This document shows, piece by piece, positions 35,501-45,105 of a stretch of DNA of 64,000 bases. The notes below the pieces were generated by a model. It did not search any database. It was not told the origin of the DNA and saw nothing but the letters and a program-made list of their open reading frames with translations. Location: NCBI RefSeq assembly GCF_003369915.1, contig NW_022881614.1:3803001-3867000 (forward strand), given 5' to 3'. Source of the stretch: Drosophila miranda. Lineage: Eukaryota > Arthropoda > Insecta > Diptera > Drosophilidae. Position numbers and translations under genes: made by a program. Position 1 is the first letter of the stretch, and each line of letters starts with the position of its first letter.

Positions 35501-38500
35501 GTCTTGGCGTGGAAACTGTTGCCCTTGTATGTTACGTTGCCAACTGACTTCTTCGGGTGCCTTTGATTGACAGGCTGCGGCACAGGTGTCCGCGTCGTGG
35601 AGTGGCCTCGGTTTTCGAACACATCGATGCTGACGAGACGGTCGTTGAGAAATGATTGTAGCTGAGAAAAGGTGGCAAGTTCGGCAGAGCTACCGAGATG
35701 GAGCTCCCAAGCTTGCAGTGTCGTGCTTGGCAGTCTGGAAGTGAGATGATGAGCCATCCAATGCTGAACATCTAGATTCTTGAAAGCATTGAGACAAACC
35801 GTCGCAACATTAAGCATATGTTTTATATCAGCAGACTGCTCCTTTGTCAACTGTGGCAAGTCATACAAACCGTTCATATGGTACATAAACTGCAGCCGTT
35901 TGTTGTCGTATCGCTTGAGGACGAGACTCCAAGCTGTTGCATAGTTATTTCCCGCAAGCGCCATCTGCTGAATATCCTCGTCGCGATCCGAGGGAAGAGC
36001 TTGCTTCAGGAAATGAAACCTTTGGACGTCGGACAGTTTCTGGTTGTTATGGATGAGTTGAACAAATGCATCGTGAAATGCCGGCCAATCCACAAACTTG
36101 CCTGTAAATGTCGGTACAGGTAGCTTGGGCAATTGCACTGATGATATGGATGGATTTGCTGGCTCCGGATTCTGCTGTACCGGTGCTGCTCTTGGACATA
36201 CATTTTCGTAGGCCTCTGATATGATGCTGAATGCCGTTGTATAGTCTTCATCAAAGCGAAAGGCCACTTCGCTGGACACATAACTATGCGTACTTGGACA
36301 TCGAAGTATTAGCAAACGTTGATGATTTTGCTCAAATTCTCCTAAGAACCGTTGCAAAGTTTGTAAGCGCGTTTGAAAATAAGCTTTTGTTTTCCGATCT
36401 GCGCCATCCTTTCTGAAATTACGCACCGTTTGATTAACCCTCGCAATGAGATTTGTCTGAATAACACTGAGATTGTCGATCTCCACCTGAGGATCGGCTT
36501 CGAGGTCGTGGGACTCGGCTGTTGACATGTTGCTGTTATATGTGTATGTACCTTTCTCACCCTTAGTTGCACTCTCTTTGACCTTGTACAAAATACCCAC
36601 AACGAAACACTTACTCTGGTACTCGGGAGTGCTTCTCTTTGCTTAAAGCGTAGCTTAAGAGAACTTGTCGTTGTTGTTGGTGTTGTCCGAGCGGAGAGCA
36701 GAAACTGTGCTACTGTGAGCGTTGAGTTGAGGCCTTGTGTCTAGAGATGATGTGCAGCAACAGAACGCTCGTTGGTCTCTTGGTCTCTGCTTTGCACGAG
36801 AGAGAGGCTGCTGTCTAACCGTCGGCTTGTGTTGTTGTTGTGTGCTACTGTCCAGGCAAAGAGCTATCGTCTGGTCTTCTTTGTCCCTGCTTCGTGCGAG
36901 AGATAGCGGCTGTTGGATAAACCGTTGGTTTGCGTTGTGTTTGCCGTTTACAGTTGCAGCCGGTAAAATATGATTTTATTTGTACATTTAACTGAACGCG
37001 GAACGAGGTAGAATCATATGCGTATAGTACGAATTAAACGCGGTTCCCCCCATGGGCCACCAAAAATGTTGTGAAATCCTCGATACGAGATTTCAATGTT
37101 GAGCAGAAATGCTCTGGGGAATCTTTGCGTTTAATAATGTACTACACGATATAGACAATTCGATATTTATTCATTTGGACTTCAATCAACTTAAACTTTA
37201 ATCTTAATCGCGTATAGAGTATGTATGTATGTAATGGGTAATACGGGTTTAAGCGCGGCCGGCTGCAACTGCTAATTGTCGTTGTGATTTCGTCGAAACG
37301 CAAACGAAGACACTTCATGGTGATCGGAAACGAGGTTACGCCGCCCTAGCATGAAACGACGCCGTTCTCCGAGTGGGCAATCGCAGTTAGAGCGCTCTCA
37401 CTCTCTTTGTAGTTTAACCCTTAGAAAACCGTCCAATCCTCGAGATAGCGATTTATCCGCAACACGAAACGAAGCGAAGGCGATACAAAAACGAAGCCAA
37501 CGCGAAACAAAAGCAAAACGTTGACAAAATTACAAAAATTACAAGAAATCACGCGCCAATAAAAATCAACAACAACAGCTTTCTAGGAGCCAATTACGCA
37601 GGCATAAATAAGGATAATGGGCATTAAGCTCCTTGCCAGTCATTAAAAAAAAACAAACAAACAGACCAAGCCGAAAGAGAGAAAGAGAGAATGGGAGACT
37701 GAAAGAGCAGAGCCAGCAAAATAGAAACTGGAACCCAATAGACATTCGAAAAGTGTATAAAAAAGAGATAAACAAACGAAGGAGGCGAACAGTAGGGCGG
37801 GTAATTTTTTACGCGCATTGACTTTGGCTAAGTGCGAGGACCACAGCCAACTCCGGGACCCAAGGCCCCATTGAAAGCAGGCAAATGAAGCGGCACCTCC
37901 CACGGAAACCGCAGGCAGAGCTCCAAAGAGCCAAACAGCCAACGAGCAGCAAACGGGGCAGCATCCAACTCTCCCTCTATTTCCCTTTTCCACTTTTACA
38001 TCATAATTTATGAGACAACAAGCGTTAATTACCATTAAAAAATAAATAAACGAGGGGGAACGTTGTGAGTTGCTGCGGACACCGCAACTCTACAGATATA
38101 CCCGATACTAAGTCAGTATGGCTCTCCTCCGGCAGACGCTGCTAATATTAAACGACACGACAAAGAGTGCGTGCGAGAGAGACAGAAAATCAGTCTGAGC
38201 GTTACGTCGGGGGCTGCGTAGCCAGTGCAAATTGATCAGCAATCTGATAGATATGGTCGTTATCTATGATTCTACGTTTTTAGTTTTCTCGAATGTGCAA
38301 TATTGTGGATGCAACAGATTTTCGTCCTTTGTGGGGGCGGAAGGGGGTGGGGCGAAATTCTGAGATATACGTTTTATAGTGAGATCTAACAGAAGTGCGG
38401 ATACCAAATTTGGTTACTCTAGCCTTAATAGTCTCTGAGATTTGTGTATGCCCCAGATTTTCGTCCTTTGCGGGGGCGGAAGGGGGTGTGGCGAAATTTG

Positions 38501-41500
38501 GACACAAAACGGTCCAGGTCCGATATCACAGGAGTGTGAGGTTCTGAGATCCTTGAACTCATATTTTGCAATTGGCAAAACCGACCATGAAACCTGTGTG
38601 TTAGAGAGAGACAGAGCGAGAAAGAATGAAATTGTTTTCTTGATTCTGGCTATAATAATTATACGATCTAATTGAGATTTTACACTCTAGAACATTTAGT
38701 CATCCTCTACGATTCTGCGTTTTTAATTTTATCGTATCTTTAAAAATGTAGATGCCACAGATTTTCGCTCTTATAGTCTTTGAGCACTAGGCGCTGAAGG
38801 GGACGGACAGACGGACAGACAGACATGGCTCAATCGTCGCGGCTATTGATGCTAATCAAGAAAATATATACTTTATGGGGTCGGAAACGATTCCTTTTGG
38901 ACGTTACACACATCCACTTTTACCACAAATCTAATATACCCTAATACTCATTTTGAGTATCGGGTATAAAAACAGAATGGAAGGAACTCTTTAAATAAAC
39001 ATTAAGAGGCGTATTTTTGTTCTTCTTTTCGCTCTGATGAAATTTCAAGAATAGTTATCGTTTTTTCGCGTCCCAATCAAAACAAATCGAAAAGCTATGC
39101 TCGAATGGTGCTCCCGATGGGTTTAGTGTTGCATTCAATTAATGTAGATGTGGATGCCAAAAACTGTTTGCCTCATAATATAATTTTATGCAGAACTATA
39201 CTCGTGCAAATGCAAGTTGATATTCGGAGGTCTACAAAAATTTTGTAAACGATAACGGGCGGTAAATTAAATAAAACAGGCCAAAGTGAAAAACGGAAAA
39301 GTTTTTTGTTCCATTCTGGCTTTTCACTCCCCGGATCCTGGATCATGGACCCTGGGTCCGAGATATTTTCGAGTTCCAGTTGTGTATTGCTGTAACAATT
39401 CTGAGGGACAGGCAAATAAAACAAATAGCTTAGTACACAATCTTTTTGTATATTCATGTATGTTGCAGGGTTGTGTTGCCATATTGAGCTTAACCTGGAT
39501 CATCAGTCTCACGGTATTTGGCTTTCTTGTGCTGCCCAAAGGTGAGTTTAGCCATTAGCCAGCCTTCTACTATGTATACTTACACACACACTCGATTCTA
39601 TATACCATCTACACAGGTTACTACTTCAACAATACAGGTCTAATGGCCTGCGAACCCTTCTATAGCAAGCCGTCGTATAGAATTTTATCCACATGCGCCC
39701 TCTACTTCCCCACCACCATGGTGCTGATGTACTGCTATGGGTCCAGCTTCCACATGAGCCGGTTCCGCCTGAACGATCCGACAATGCTCCTCACGGCAGC
39801 CGCCCATCATCCGCATCCGCATCTCCATCCGGCCCAGCAGCAGCAGCTCCAGCTGCAGCATCAGCATCAACACCACCAACAGCAGCAGCAGCAGCAGCAC
39901 CTCTACCACGGCCACTCGCATCATCCGCACCATCCGCATCATCATCATGGGGCACCTGTGATGGGGCACCACCTAAGCATGGCGATGAGCATGGGTCTGG
40001 CCGGGATGCCGAGCATGACAAACAAGATTACCAAAAAGGTAAGCGTAAGGGTAGACGGGAGCCGAGTTCTGGGATTAAGTTAAGAGTAAATAAAATGAAC
40101 TTTGGCTGCATAGTGGATACAAACAAATTGAAAACGCTATCAATATGCGCCCTCTGACGCCCTCTGAACCAACCTTCTCGCCAACTCTCTCGAACGCGTA
40201 CTCAGATAATTTTAATTACATTGTCCAATATTTCCCAGATTGTTCCCATCCATGAGAAGAACTCCACAGGGTCCACGTCACGTTCGATGGCCGCCATTTC
40301 TTTGGGATTCATTGTTATGGTCACGCCATGGACCATACTGGAGATAGTCACTGCATGCACAGGCTCGAAGGCAAGTGGTTCCTTACGCGTTCTCCCCCTC
40401 TCTATTGTACTTCCCTTCCTTTGATACTCGTTCCGACATACGTGGCGCATACGTAATGAATGTTAAATGTTGCGCATACTTTCATTCCCTCTCTTTCTGT
40501 CTGCAGTTGCCGCCGTTTCTTGATTTTGTCGTCACTTGGACAGCACTGAGCAACAGTCTATGGAATCCCTTCATGTATTGGCTCCTCAACTCCGATTTCC
40601 GCCGTCTGAGTAGTCAATTGATGCCAAACAAAGTAAGTGTCTGCCCTGGGATGGCCTCTACCCTCTGGTGTGTAAGATCTATGAAGTCTGAAAACATGTT
40701 CGCTGTCCGATGTGTGCTAGCAAAAGCTGTCATAAGTCCTGATTTATTGATTGATTTGCTTATCCCTTGCTTTCAAAACACCTAACTAAAGGCGCATCCG
40801 GGACTCTGCAGATTCCATATTTTCGGTTAGGGTGGGAAGGGGAGTGATTTGGGGCAGCTGCATAAACTTTCCGGCACCCCGAGAAACTTCACCATAAATC
40901 TCCTGGAAAAGGTGTAAGACACAGGAAGTTCACTCTCAGGCTCCAGCAGCAAAACATCCCCAGAAACAGCAACAACAACAGTAACAACAACAGCAACAGC
41001 ACCAATAACGAACTGTGAAAAGTAATTTTGAATTATGTTCGAGAAAATCCAAAACGGCATTTACATCTCTCTCCCATCAACCCCCCCCCCCCCCCCCCCC
41101 CATGACCCTGTGTCGTCCTGTCCATCCATGCATCTATTTGGGGGGGAAGCGCAGTCAAGTTGCATGATTTACTTCCGCTCGAAATTCTAAACTCGGACGA
41201 AAGTGGAGGTTAGTCAGTGGAAAATTTATGGCTCATATTTGGGGGCACAACCTTGCGGGAATTTTGTTGCAAGTTGCAAAATCCTTATTAATTTTTGGCA
41301 TGGAAAAACTAAGCGAGGAAAATTTATGACGCAATCGTTTTCATTTTGGTTCTCGTTCCGTTCCGTTTCAGTGCTTCCCCAACGAGGAAACGCCCGAGCA
41401 CAAATCAGCCTGTTGTCACATCAATGCAAACGATTTCGAAATCACAGCTCTTCCTGTCCCGCCGGAGCCGCCCGCCTCCCGGCCACCCGGCAGCAACGGG

Positions 41501-41871
41501 GGGGTGGTGGTGGTACCAGTTCTGGGGCAAGCGGAGCACTGGGTACTGGAGCCGGTGGCATTGGCAGTTCCATTGGCGGTTCTGTGCTCGCCATCTGCGG
41601 CCGCTCCAGGGCCAACAGTTTGAGCCGCAGTGCCTCGAGGTGCATCCGGAGCACGATGGGAGGCGGACACGGCCACGTGCACCAGGCATCGGCCAACGAT
41701 GCGTACCCCACAATGCGGCCCGACATCGAAGGCCTCTCCGAGAAGTACTGGGGGGAGATACTCGAGCGCACCGTCAGCTCTGGCAACCTCAACGCTATGC
41801 AAAAGAGCTTGCCCCACTTTCCCTACCACCACCACATGCACCAGCTGCACCAGCCGCAGCAGCACCATCGA

Positions 41872-41912
<41 letters not shown>

Positions 41913-42335
41913 GTCGCAGCTGCAGACCACGTCTTTCAGCAAGGCCAGCGATCTGCAGCTGAATCGGTGCAAGGACTCCACGTCCGCCTCCGACCTGGGC
42001 AAGTTCTCCAACTCGGAGCCCAAATTGTGCGAGCACCTCTTCCACGACGTCAACTGCGCCAAGAGCAAGGCACTCGGAGCCGGCGGGGGTGGCTGAGTCC
42101 AAGATGTCTGCGGGTCGCAGCATTCCGGACATTTAGTACGCCGAGGACGTCATACTCGCCAGCCAGAGGGCCCGCCAGGTCACCAAGTGCTCGCACCATC
42201 CGCTGCACCAGCAGGCCCGGCTGCACCATGGCGTCCACCATACGAGCAGTCTGCGGCTGAACCGCATCCGCGTCCTGCCACAGTCCGCCGCCAGAGGTCA
42301 CAGCCGCCTTCTCCATGGCCGAGTATCGCAAGTAA
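29551..42335 (+). CDS. Class A orphan GPCR, eight exons, damaged C-terminal tail
   Basis: Exons: 29551-29772, 29848-29973, 30383-30499, 39469-39541, 39617-40038, 40239-40370, 40507-40632 and 41372 onward; every junction keeps frame. Seven helices are visible: TM1 from AETIEAVLILVLTLGVIGAN, TM2 LALNDLTIGLLITPF, TM3 ending in DRYMCALHP, TM4 VAILSLTWIISLTVFGF, TM5 ALYFPTTMVLMYCY, TM6 with TPWTILEIV, TM7 with NPFMYW (NPxxY site). Loop 3 is long and His/Gln-rich (about 39785-40020). The TM7 region (FVVTWTALSNSLWNPF) recalls the GPR21/GPR52 group and fly amine-like orphans such as CG13579; the ligand is unknown. Intron 3 is ~9 kb, swollen by a BEL element and a DINE-1. The last exon carries two single-base frameshifts, a nonsense codon and a third shift; as written, translation stops at 41621-41623, while the apparent native stop is 42333-42335. 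Confidence 0.87.
30557..30561. repeat. BEL target-site duplication, left (atcct)
   Basis: Five bases directly before the left LTR, repeated at 37436-37440 after the right LTR. Five base pairs is the usual size for BEL/Pao elements. Confidence 0.85.
30562..30930 (-). repeat. BEL LTR, left (3' LTR of the element)
   Basis: Starts tgttgtgaaat and ends accgtcca. Same length as the right copy, and I found no mismatch reading them side by side. Confidence 0.9.
31056..33554 (-). CDS. BEL Pol C-terminal part: RT end, RNase H, integrase
   Basis: 832 codons. It begins with the end of the RT/connection (GLYWHPHQDYFEF, STVARLYDPLGFITP) typical of Pao-type Pol. RNase H follows (LHVFCDGSSLAYAACAYI, PRVELSGALLAVKLA, NFYWSDATIVLFWI). 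Integrase comes last, with an H2C2 zinc domain (HRLALHGG...CVRCFRH) and a D,D,E core (GVDYTGAF, YSDCGTNF, NFGGLWEANVKSVK). The C-terminal DUF5641-like domain (FWKRWSSDWLSHLQAR) ends the protein. All catalytic positions seem present. It lacks its own natural start; it should be the continuation of the 33514-36600 ORF by one frameshift, probably a 1-bp indel near 33530. Confidence 0.92.
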   Translation of the reverse strand: MTLLCYKTYHLSHKTLLEFEYQDPVKTLGLYWHPHQDYFEFKINFEISHAHTKRSLLSTVARLYDPLGFITPCVMTAKAILKDSWMARIKRNDGSLAQLDWDEPLPTELLDRWQGFIQNLPYVEQIQVPRWLRFNIHELASLQLHVFCDGSSLAYAACAYIRAELPNGMIQTHLLAARSRVTPTKPITIPRVELSGALLAVKLAKWIRDQLRTAGPPMANFYWSDATIVLFWINGDPHRWQTFVSNRVGQILEHSTSTQWRHVPTAVNPADCATRGLTPQELAVHPLWWSGPSWLQQPESQWPANGVPSQDIDRTIIEEKPSVLFQNAVQVSEAPEAFIQNSSSYDRLISVMAYVLRFIHNIQAKGDKLSGPLSVQELDNALIHLVRSIQQEVYATEILRLKGNKALSGTHKLCQLSPFLDDQQILRVRGRLRNAMHLPISQRQPMIIPNHHHFTDLVVRNAHRLALHGGTELTLATIRHKFWIVNGKQTVKRILRQCVRCFRHRPKPAAQLMADLPLHRVNPPTRAFIATGVDYTGAFEIQASRFRGHTNYKAYIAVFICLATKAIHLEAVTGLTTEHFLMALQRFIARRGYCQHMYSDCGTNFIGADRALQTWQIHLKRELPTTVIPALAARNVQWHFNPPHSPNFGGLWEANVKSVKTHLYRAFSGYKMTYEQLATVLTQIEACLNSRPLCPLSAEPEDLAVLTPAHFLIGDSLLAPPDVTTRDVPLTVQFLEGQKMIRQFWKRWSSDWLSHLQARPKWRHETDNLQVSDLVIVKDDRLPPNEWKLGRIIEVHPGADSLVRVATVKTASGVYKRSVSKLCRLPLPQTSE
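33514..36600 (-). CDS. BEL Gag-protease-RT N-terminal part
   Basis: 1028 codons. The N-terminal half is a DUF1759-type Gag (LPVPTFTGKFVDWPAFHDAF, LSDVQRFHFLKQAL). Nucleocapsid zinc motifs follow (CPHCSDSHNLRHC, CLNCLSRSHALSKC, CTQCGQRHHTLLH), then the DUF1758 aspartic protease with ALVDSGSEGTLI. RT starts with VRVVYDASCKTSNGKSLNDVL and includes FAADIQKMYRCI and the YVDD active site (EIYVDDVQSGA). The ORF ends shortly after RT motif E (LRKWSAND) at a stop that the next ORF overlaps by 41 bp in another frame. BEL elements normally use one ORF, so this break is a lesion or sequence error. Confidence 0.92.
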   Translation of the reverse strand: MGILYKVKESATKGEKGTYTYNSNMSTAESHDLEADPQVEIDNLSVIQTNLIARVNQTVRNFRKDGADRKTKAYFQTRLQTLQRFLGEFEQNHQRLLILRCPSTHSYVSSEVAFRFDEDYTTAFSIISEAYENVCPRAAPVQQNPEPANPSISSVQLPKLPVPTFTGKFVDWPAFHDAFVQLIHNNQKLSDVQRFHFLKQALPSDRDEDIQQMALAGNNYATAWSLVLKRYDNKRLQFMYHMNGLYDLPQLTKEQSADIKHMLNVATVCLNAFKNLDVQHWMAHHLTSRLPSTTLQAWELHLGSSAELATFSQLQSFLNDRLVSIDVFENRGHSTTRTPVPQPVNQRHPKKSVGNVTYKGNSFHAKTAVAEHTRCPHCSDSHNLRHCPDLLSKDCFARKAIVDHAKACLNCLSRSHALSKCTSKRNCTQCGQRHHTLLHSPTPAQVATQPHAASHSARSGNSWQYTTSDSSGRATPTQLYARTPLLTQSTAQPLPVVPNTSSGGHPQSAATDSSVRTHSAQLVSATATHHEPSTVLLATALVTIHNPHTGQSAVVRALVDSGSEGTLITEHTVQALNLKRHPISAEIAGVGTTSKNRCTYTTELALSSCTSQFCTTIDTAFILKTLTSQLPSNSIKLQQCPHLNGIELADPRFYKSQRIDLLLGADVIPQILLSDIRRGTENQPIAQHTQLGWIVFGRATSTRSHAVTIRCHHNRLENLVQKFFEMEHLGSAKQLTPEERWCEEHFKRTHIRQRNGKYLVRLPLKRLFDPSQVLGKSRQIAINRFQMLQRRFQRQPELQAKYSEVMKEYFQLAQVTKVTTKEQQHCIISKENGIESTCCTLPHHAVFKEESVTTKVRVVYDASCKTSNGKSLNDVLCTGPALQNDLAGVVLNWRFHRFVFAADIQKMYRCIDMNAEDSQYQRIFWHDEHNQVAEYYLNTVTFGTASAPYTAIRVIHQLAQDERDRYPLAERVLRHEIYVDDVQSGASTREGALEIQNQLIGALRSAGMELRKWSANDASLLQDIPFIS
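37067..37435 (-). repeat. BEL LTR, right (5' LTR of the element)
   Basis: 369 bp, same as the left LTR, followed by the atcct duplication at 37436-37440. Confidence 0.9.
37441..38049. other. GPCR intron 3, unique part
   Basis: Resumes the host sequence after the BEL insertion. AT-rich with a short GA-rich run near 37675-37700. No exon, repeat or RNA recognised. Confidence 0.5.
38050..38969 (-). mobile_element. DINE-1-like element in GPCR intron 3
   Basis: Left hairpin segment (cgagggggaacgttgtgag), ttatacc-type inverted repeat (here tatacccgatac at ~38097) and terminal gtatcgggtataa at the right. It is shorter than the array copies because of deletions near 38236, 38540 and 38765. It inserted independently of the BEL element ~0.6 kb away. 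Confidence 0.87.
38970..39468. other. GPCR intron 3, distal part
   Basis: Host intron DNA ending in the acceptor catgtatgttgcag at 39468. No other feature visible. Confidence 0.5.
40371..40506 (+). other. GC-AG intron 6 of the GPCR
   Basis: The donor reads AAG|GCAAGT, a perfect U1 match except for C at +2, the standard form of the rare GC-AG class. The acceptor is tctgtctgcag (AG at 40505-40506). Using this pair keeps frame and joins TM6 to TM7 exactly as expected, so the GC donor is very likely real. GC donors are often weak and allow regulated splicing. Confidence 0.8.
40633..41371. other. GPCR intron 7
   Basis: Donor gtaagt at 40633 and acceptor ttccgtttcag ending at 41371. Contains an (AAC/AGC)n run at about 40968-41005 and a 21-bp poly-C tract. 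No coding or repeat elements seen. Confidence 0.7.
41081..41101 (+). repeat. Poly-C tract (C21)
   Basis: Twenty-one consecutive C within GPCR intron 7, very rare in fly euchromatin. With the G-rich stretch 40 bp downstream (41139-41145) it could form an i-motif/G-quadruplex on opposite strands. Length is likely unreliable in any assembly. Confidence 0.85.
41372..42335 (+). pseudogene. GPCR exon 8: cytoplasmic tail with multiple lesions
   Basis: The in-frame start (CFPNEETPEHKSACCHIN) breaks at a 7-G run (41498-41504), after which sensible protein continues in another frame: GGTSSGASGALGTG, RCIRSTMGGGHGHVH, a Gln run, and CEHLFHDVNCAKSKA. A second shift occurs in a 5-G run at about 42085-42089, giving VAESKMSAGRSIPDI. 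A TAG follows at 42119-42121 where a Gln codon is plausible, then YAEDVILASQRARQV. A third shift near 42284 leads to a short plausible ending that stops at 42333-42335. The tail is cytoplasmic and would carry regulatory sites. Helices TM1-TM7 are unaffected, so a truncated receptor could still be made. Confidence 0.75.
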
Positions 42336-42452
42336 AGACAAATCCTTTGATCGGGGGAAATGGTTTAACCATAGAATGAGAGTGTGTGTCTATCTTAATT
42401 GTCGCATGATTCTGCAAATATAATATGTGTGTCGTCTATTATGTAGGATTTC

Positions 42453-42458
42453 AATAAA
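42453..42458 (+). terminator. Poly(A) signal, proximal
   Basis: AATAAA 118 bp after the apparent native GPCR stop. Confidence 0.6.
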
Positions 42459-43277
42459 AGGATATCGTAAATATTGGCCTTCTGTAGATCCTTTGCTCTA
42501 ACAACTTTTCCATCGAATCTTCAATCGAATCAGATTGGATAGGATCGGATCGGATCGGATAGGATCGGAATCGGCCATGAAAATCAAATGTTAACCATAG
42601 TAAGTGTTCATTCAGTGTTTGTGATACCCTAAGACACCCTGCAGATAAATAAAGGTTGAGTGTTGTATGTGCATGTGTATGTGTGAGCATTAACAAATCA
42701 AAGATATTATGTGTGTAAATTAGGTACGATTATGCTAATGTATTGTCTATGGGGCAGCCAGGTTGACTTTCAAAAGGAAAGAAAGCTGTCCAGAAGGATA
42801 TAATGTAAACTCTACAGGAGAAGTCAGACTTTTCTCTCTCAGATACTGTACGCGTATGTCTGTGGTGTATCCTTTCCCCCTCTATGAGCATTCGTTCCCC
42901 TCTTCTGGATCGGGCATATGAATGGATATGGATCTTAAAGCGTTGTGGTTAATCATAGTCCTAGTTCTCTAACTCCAATCGAATCGAATCTGAATACTTT
43001 TGAAATTACGAGTATACTCTTTGTCTAACGAATCGGAATCGGAATCAACAACAAAATCAAATCCTAACTTTGTGATTGTCAAGAATTTAAGTTTAGTCGG
43101 TGTATAATTATTGTTAAACCATACTCTAATTTGTAGCTATAACGGATTAGTTAAATTAAATCAATTTACTGTCTAAGCGAACTATAGTTTAGTCCTTATC
43201 AAATACAACAATAGATATGCATAGGATCAACGAAAGATTCATAACTTCGAGTATAAATGGATTTAAGGGCAATACCA

Positions 43278-43283
43278 AATAAA
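43278..43283 (+). terminator. Poly(A) signal, distal
   Basis: Second AATAAA; if used it would give the GPCR a ~1 kb 3' UTR. Confidence 0.45.
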
Positions 43284-43488
43284 TATCAAGAAAACAAGCA
43301 AAAAGGCACAAGTGGTTTTATTTACAAACAAAAATCAATATATTTCATCTACTTTAAAAAATTTTCATCTCTCTTCCCCATATAAAGGAGCTCGCAATCT
43401 AATAGCAATTACATTGAAACCGTTTAACAAAAGGCAGCCAACAAAATAATCCCAAAAAAGTAACAAAAAACAAAAAAAAACAAGACCA

Positions 43489-44470
43489 ACGAGGTGGAAC
43501 GTTGTGAGTTGCTGCGGACACCGCAACTCTACATTTATACCCGATACTAAGTCAGTATGGCTCTCCTCCGGCAGAAGCCGCTAATCTTAAACGACACGAC
43601 AAAGAGTGCGTGCGAGAGAGACAGAAAATCAGTCTGAGCGTGACGTCGGGCGCTGCGTAGCCACAAAAAATTGATTTCTTGCTTTTGGCTACAAAAATGA
43701 TCCGATCTGATCCAGATTCAGCAATATGATAGATATGGTCATTATCTATGATTCTGCGTTTTTAGTTTTCTCAAATGTGCAATATTGTGGATGCAACAGA
43801 TTTTCGTCCTTTGTGGGGGCGGAAGGGGGTGTGGCGAAATTTGGACACGAAACGGTCAAGGTCCGATATCACAGGAGTGTGGATACCGAACTTGGTTGCT
43901 CTGGCCCTTATAGGTTCTGAGATCCTTGAACTCATATTTTGCAATTGGCAAAACCGACCATGAAAAACCTGTGTGTTAGAGAGAGACAGAGCGAGAAAGA
44001 ATGAAATTGTTTTCTTGATTCTGGCTATAATAATTATACGATCTGGTTGAGATTTTACACTCTAGAACATATAGTCATCTTCTACGATTCTGCGTTTTTG
44101 GTTTTATCGTATCTTTAAAAATGTAGATGCCACAGATTTTCGTCCTTTGTGGGGGTGGAAGTGGGCGGGGCGAAGTTTTGAAATAAACTTGTAGCAGTGA
44201 CATATCACAGAAGTCTGGATCCCAAACATCGTTGCTCTAGATTTTATAGTCTTTGAGCACTAGGCGCTGAAGGGGACGGACAGACGGACGGACGGACGGA
44301 TGGACGGACAGACGGACAGACAGACAGGGCTCAATCGACTCGGCTATTGATGCTGATCCAGAATATATATACTTTATGGGGTCGGAAACGATTCCTTCTG
44401 GACGTTACACACATCCACTTTTACCACAAATCTAATATACCCCAATACTCATTTTGAGTATCGGGTATAA
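43489..44470 (-). mobile_element. DINE-1-like element
   Basis: Hairpin segment at left (acgaggtggaacgttg), 13-bp inverted repeats (about 43535 and 44458-44470), GACG/GATG microsatellite at 44277-44327. One internal block is deleted relative to the array copies: the first ggaaggggg motif joins directly to the second at about 43828. Confidence 0.87.
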
Positions 44471-45105
44471 AAAAACCCCATCCACATCCATGAAAAACTT
44501 CGACTGAAACGAAGCTAAATAAATTAAAAATTATTCAAATTTGATTTTTATTGCGCCTCAAAAAACTCTCCCTAACCCCTTTGCCCCAGATGACAGCGTG
44601 GCGGCCCAGTGATGCCCAAAATTCAAATTAATATCGCAGACTGCGTTCAAATTTTCATTTGGCCTCACAACAGCGGGAGAACAAAAAAACCGACAAAAGG
44701 AGCAGCGAAAGAAGTGCAAGGGAAACGCACAGGAAAAGTTGAAAAACTAATTTTCACAAAACAATTTTCAGAAGCATTCGCTCCGCTCCTCCTGCCACAA
44801 TCCCCTAGGGGCCGCGGCTTCTTTGGCAATTTGAATCTCAAACTGAATCTGAATCCGAATCTGAATCCAAATTTGAATGTGGACTCTTCTCTCATGCCTC
44901 GAAAAAATTACTCGCTCCGCTGCACTTTGTAACAATAATCGCCGGTGTTTGCCGTCTGACCACGCCTACCGGTTGCCGAATGCCGCATGCCGCATGCCGC
45001 CTGCGACAGCAGCAGCCTTAGATTCTGCGTGAGGGTAAACAACTTTTTGCATGAAAGTCAACTTTCCACCGCTTTCGGTCTGGTCCGGTCCGCACACAGT
45101 TCTTG
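44471..45105. other. Unique DNA between two DINE-1 copies
   Basis: No gene recognised. A tandem hexamer-like series aatctgaatccg (about 44833-44878) and tgccgcatgccgc repeats (44978-45002) are the only structure. The 107-codon ORF over 44609-44932 is low-complexity and not convincing. Confidence 0.45.

Larger units (their letters stand above)
30562..37435 (-). mobile_element. Near-intact BEL/Pao retrotransposon in GPCR intron 3
   Basis: 6874 bp in antisense orientation to the GPCR. Two 369-bp LTRs (30562-30930 and 37067-37435) look identical by eye and are flanked by a 5-bp duplication. The coding part on the minus strand is one gag-pol reading interrupted once, where a 1028-codon ORF (36600-33514) overlaps an 832-codon ORF (33554-31056). 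Next to the right LTR the minus strand reads TGGTGGCCCATGGGG, a candidate primer site. LTR identity means very recent insertion. Confidence 0.92.
42336..43488. other. GPCR 3' UTR and intergenic DNA
   Basis: Contains two AATAAA signals and a degenerate (GGATC)n/(GATCG)n run at 42535-42575, with related gaatcg repeats at 42975-43045. The segment is AT-rich with no coding sequence. Confidence 0.55.

Noticed and set aside
38049..38969. DINE-1 as a TIR transposon with simple terminal inverted repeats.
   Set aside because: The 13-bp inverted repeats are subterminal at the hairpin side and no target duplication flanks the copies, which fits the Helentron-related description better than a classical cut-and-paste element.
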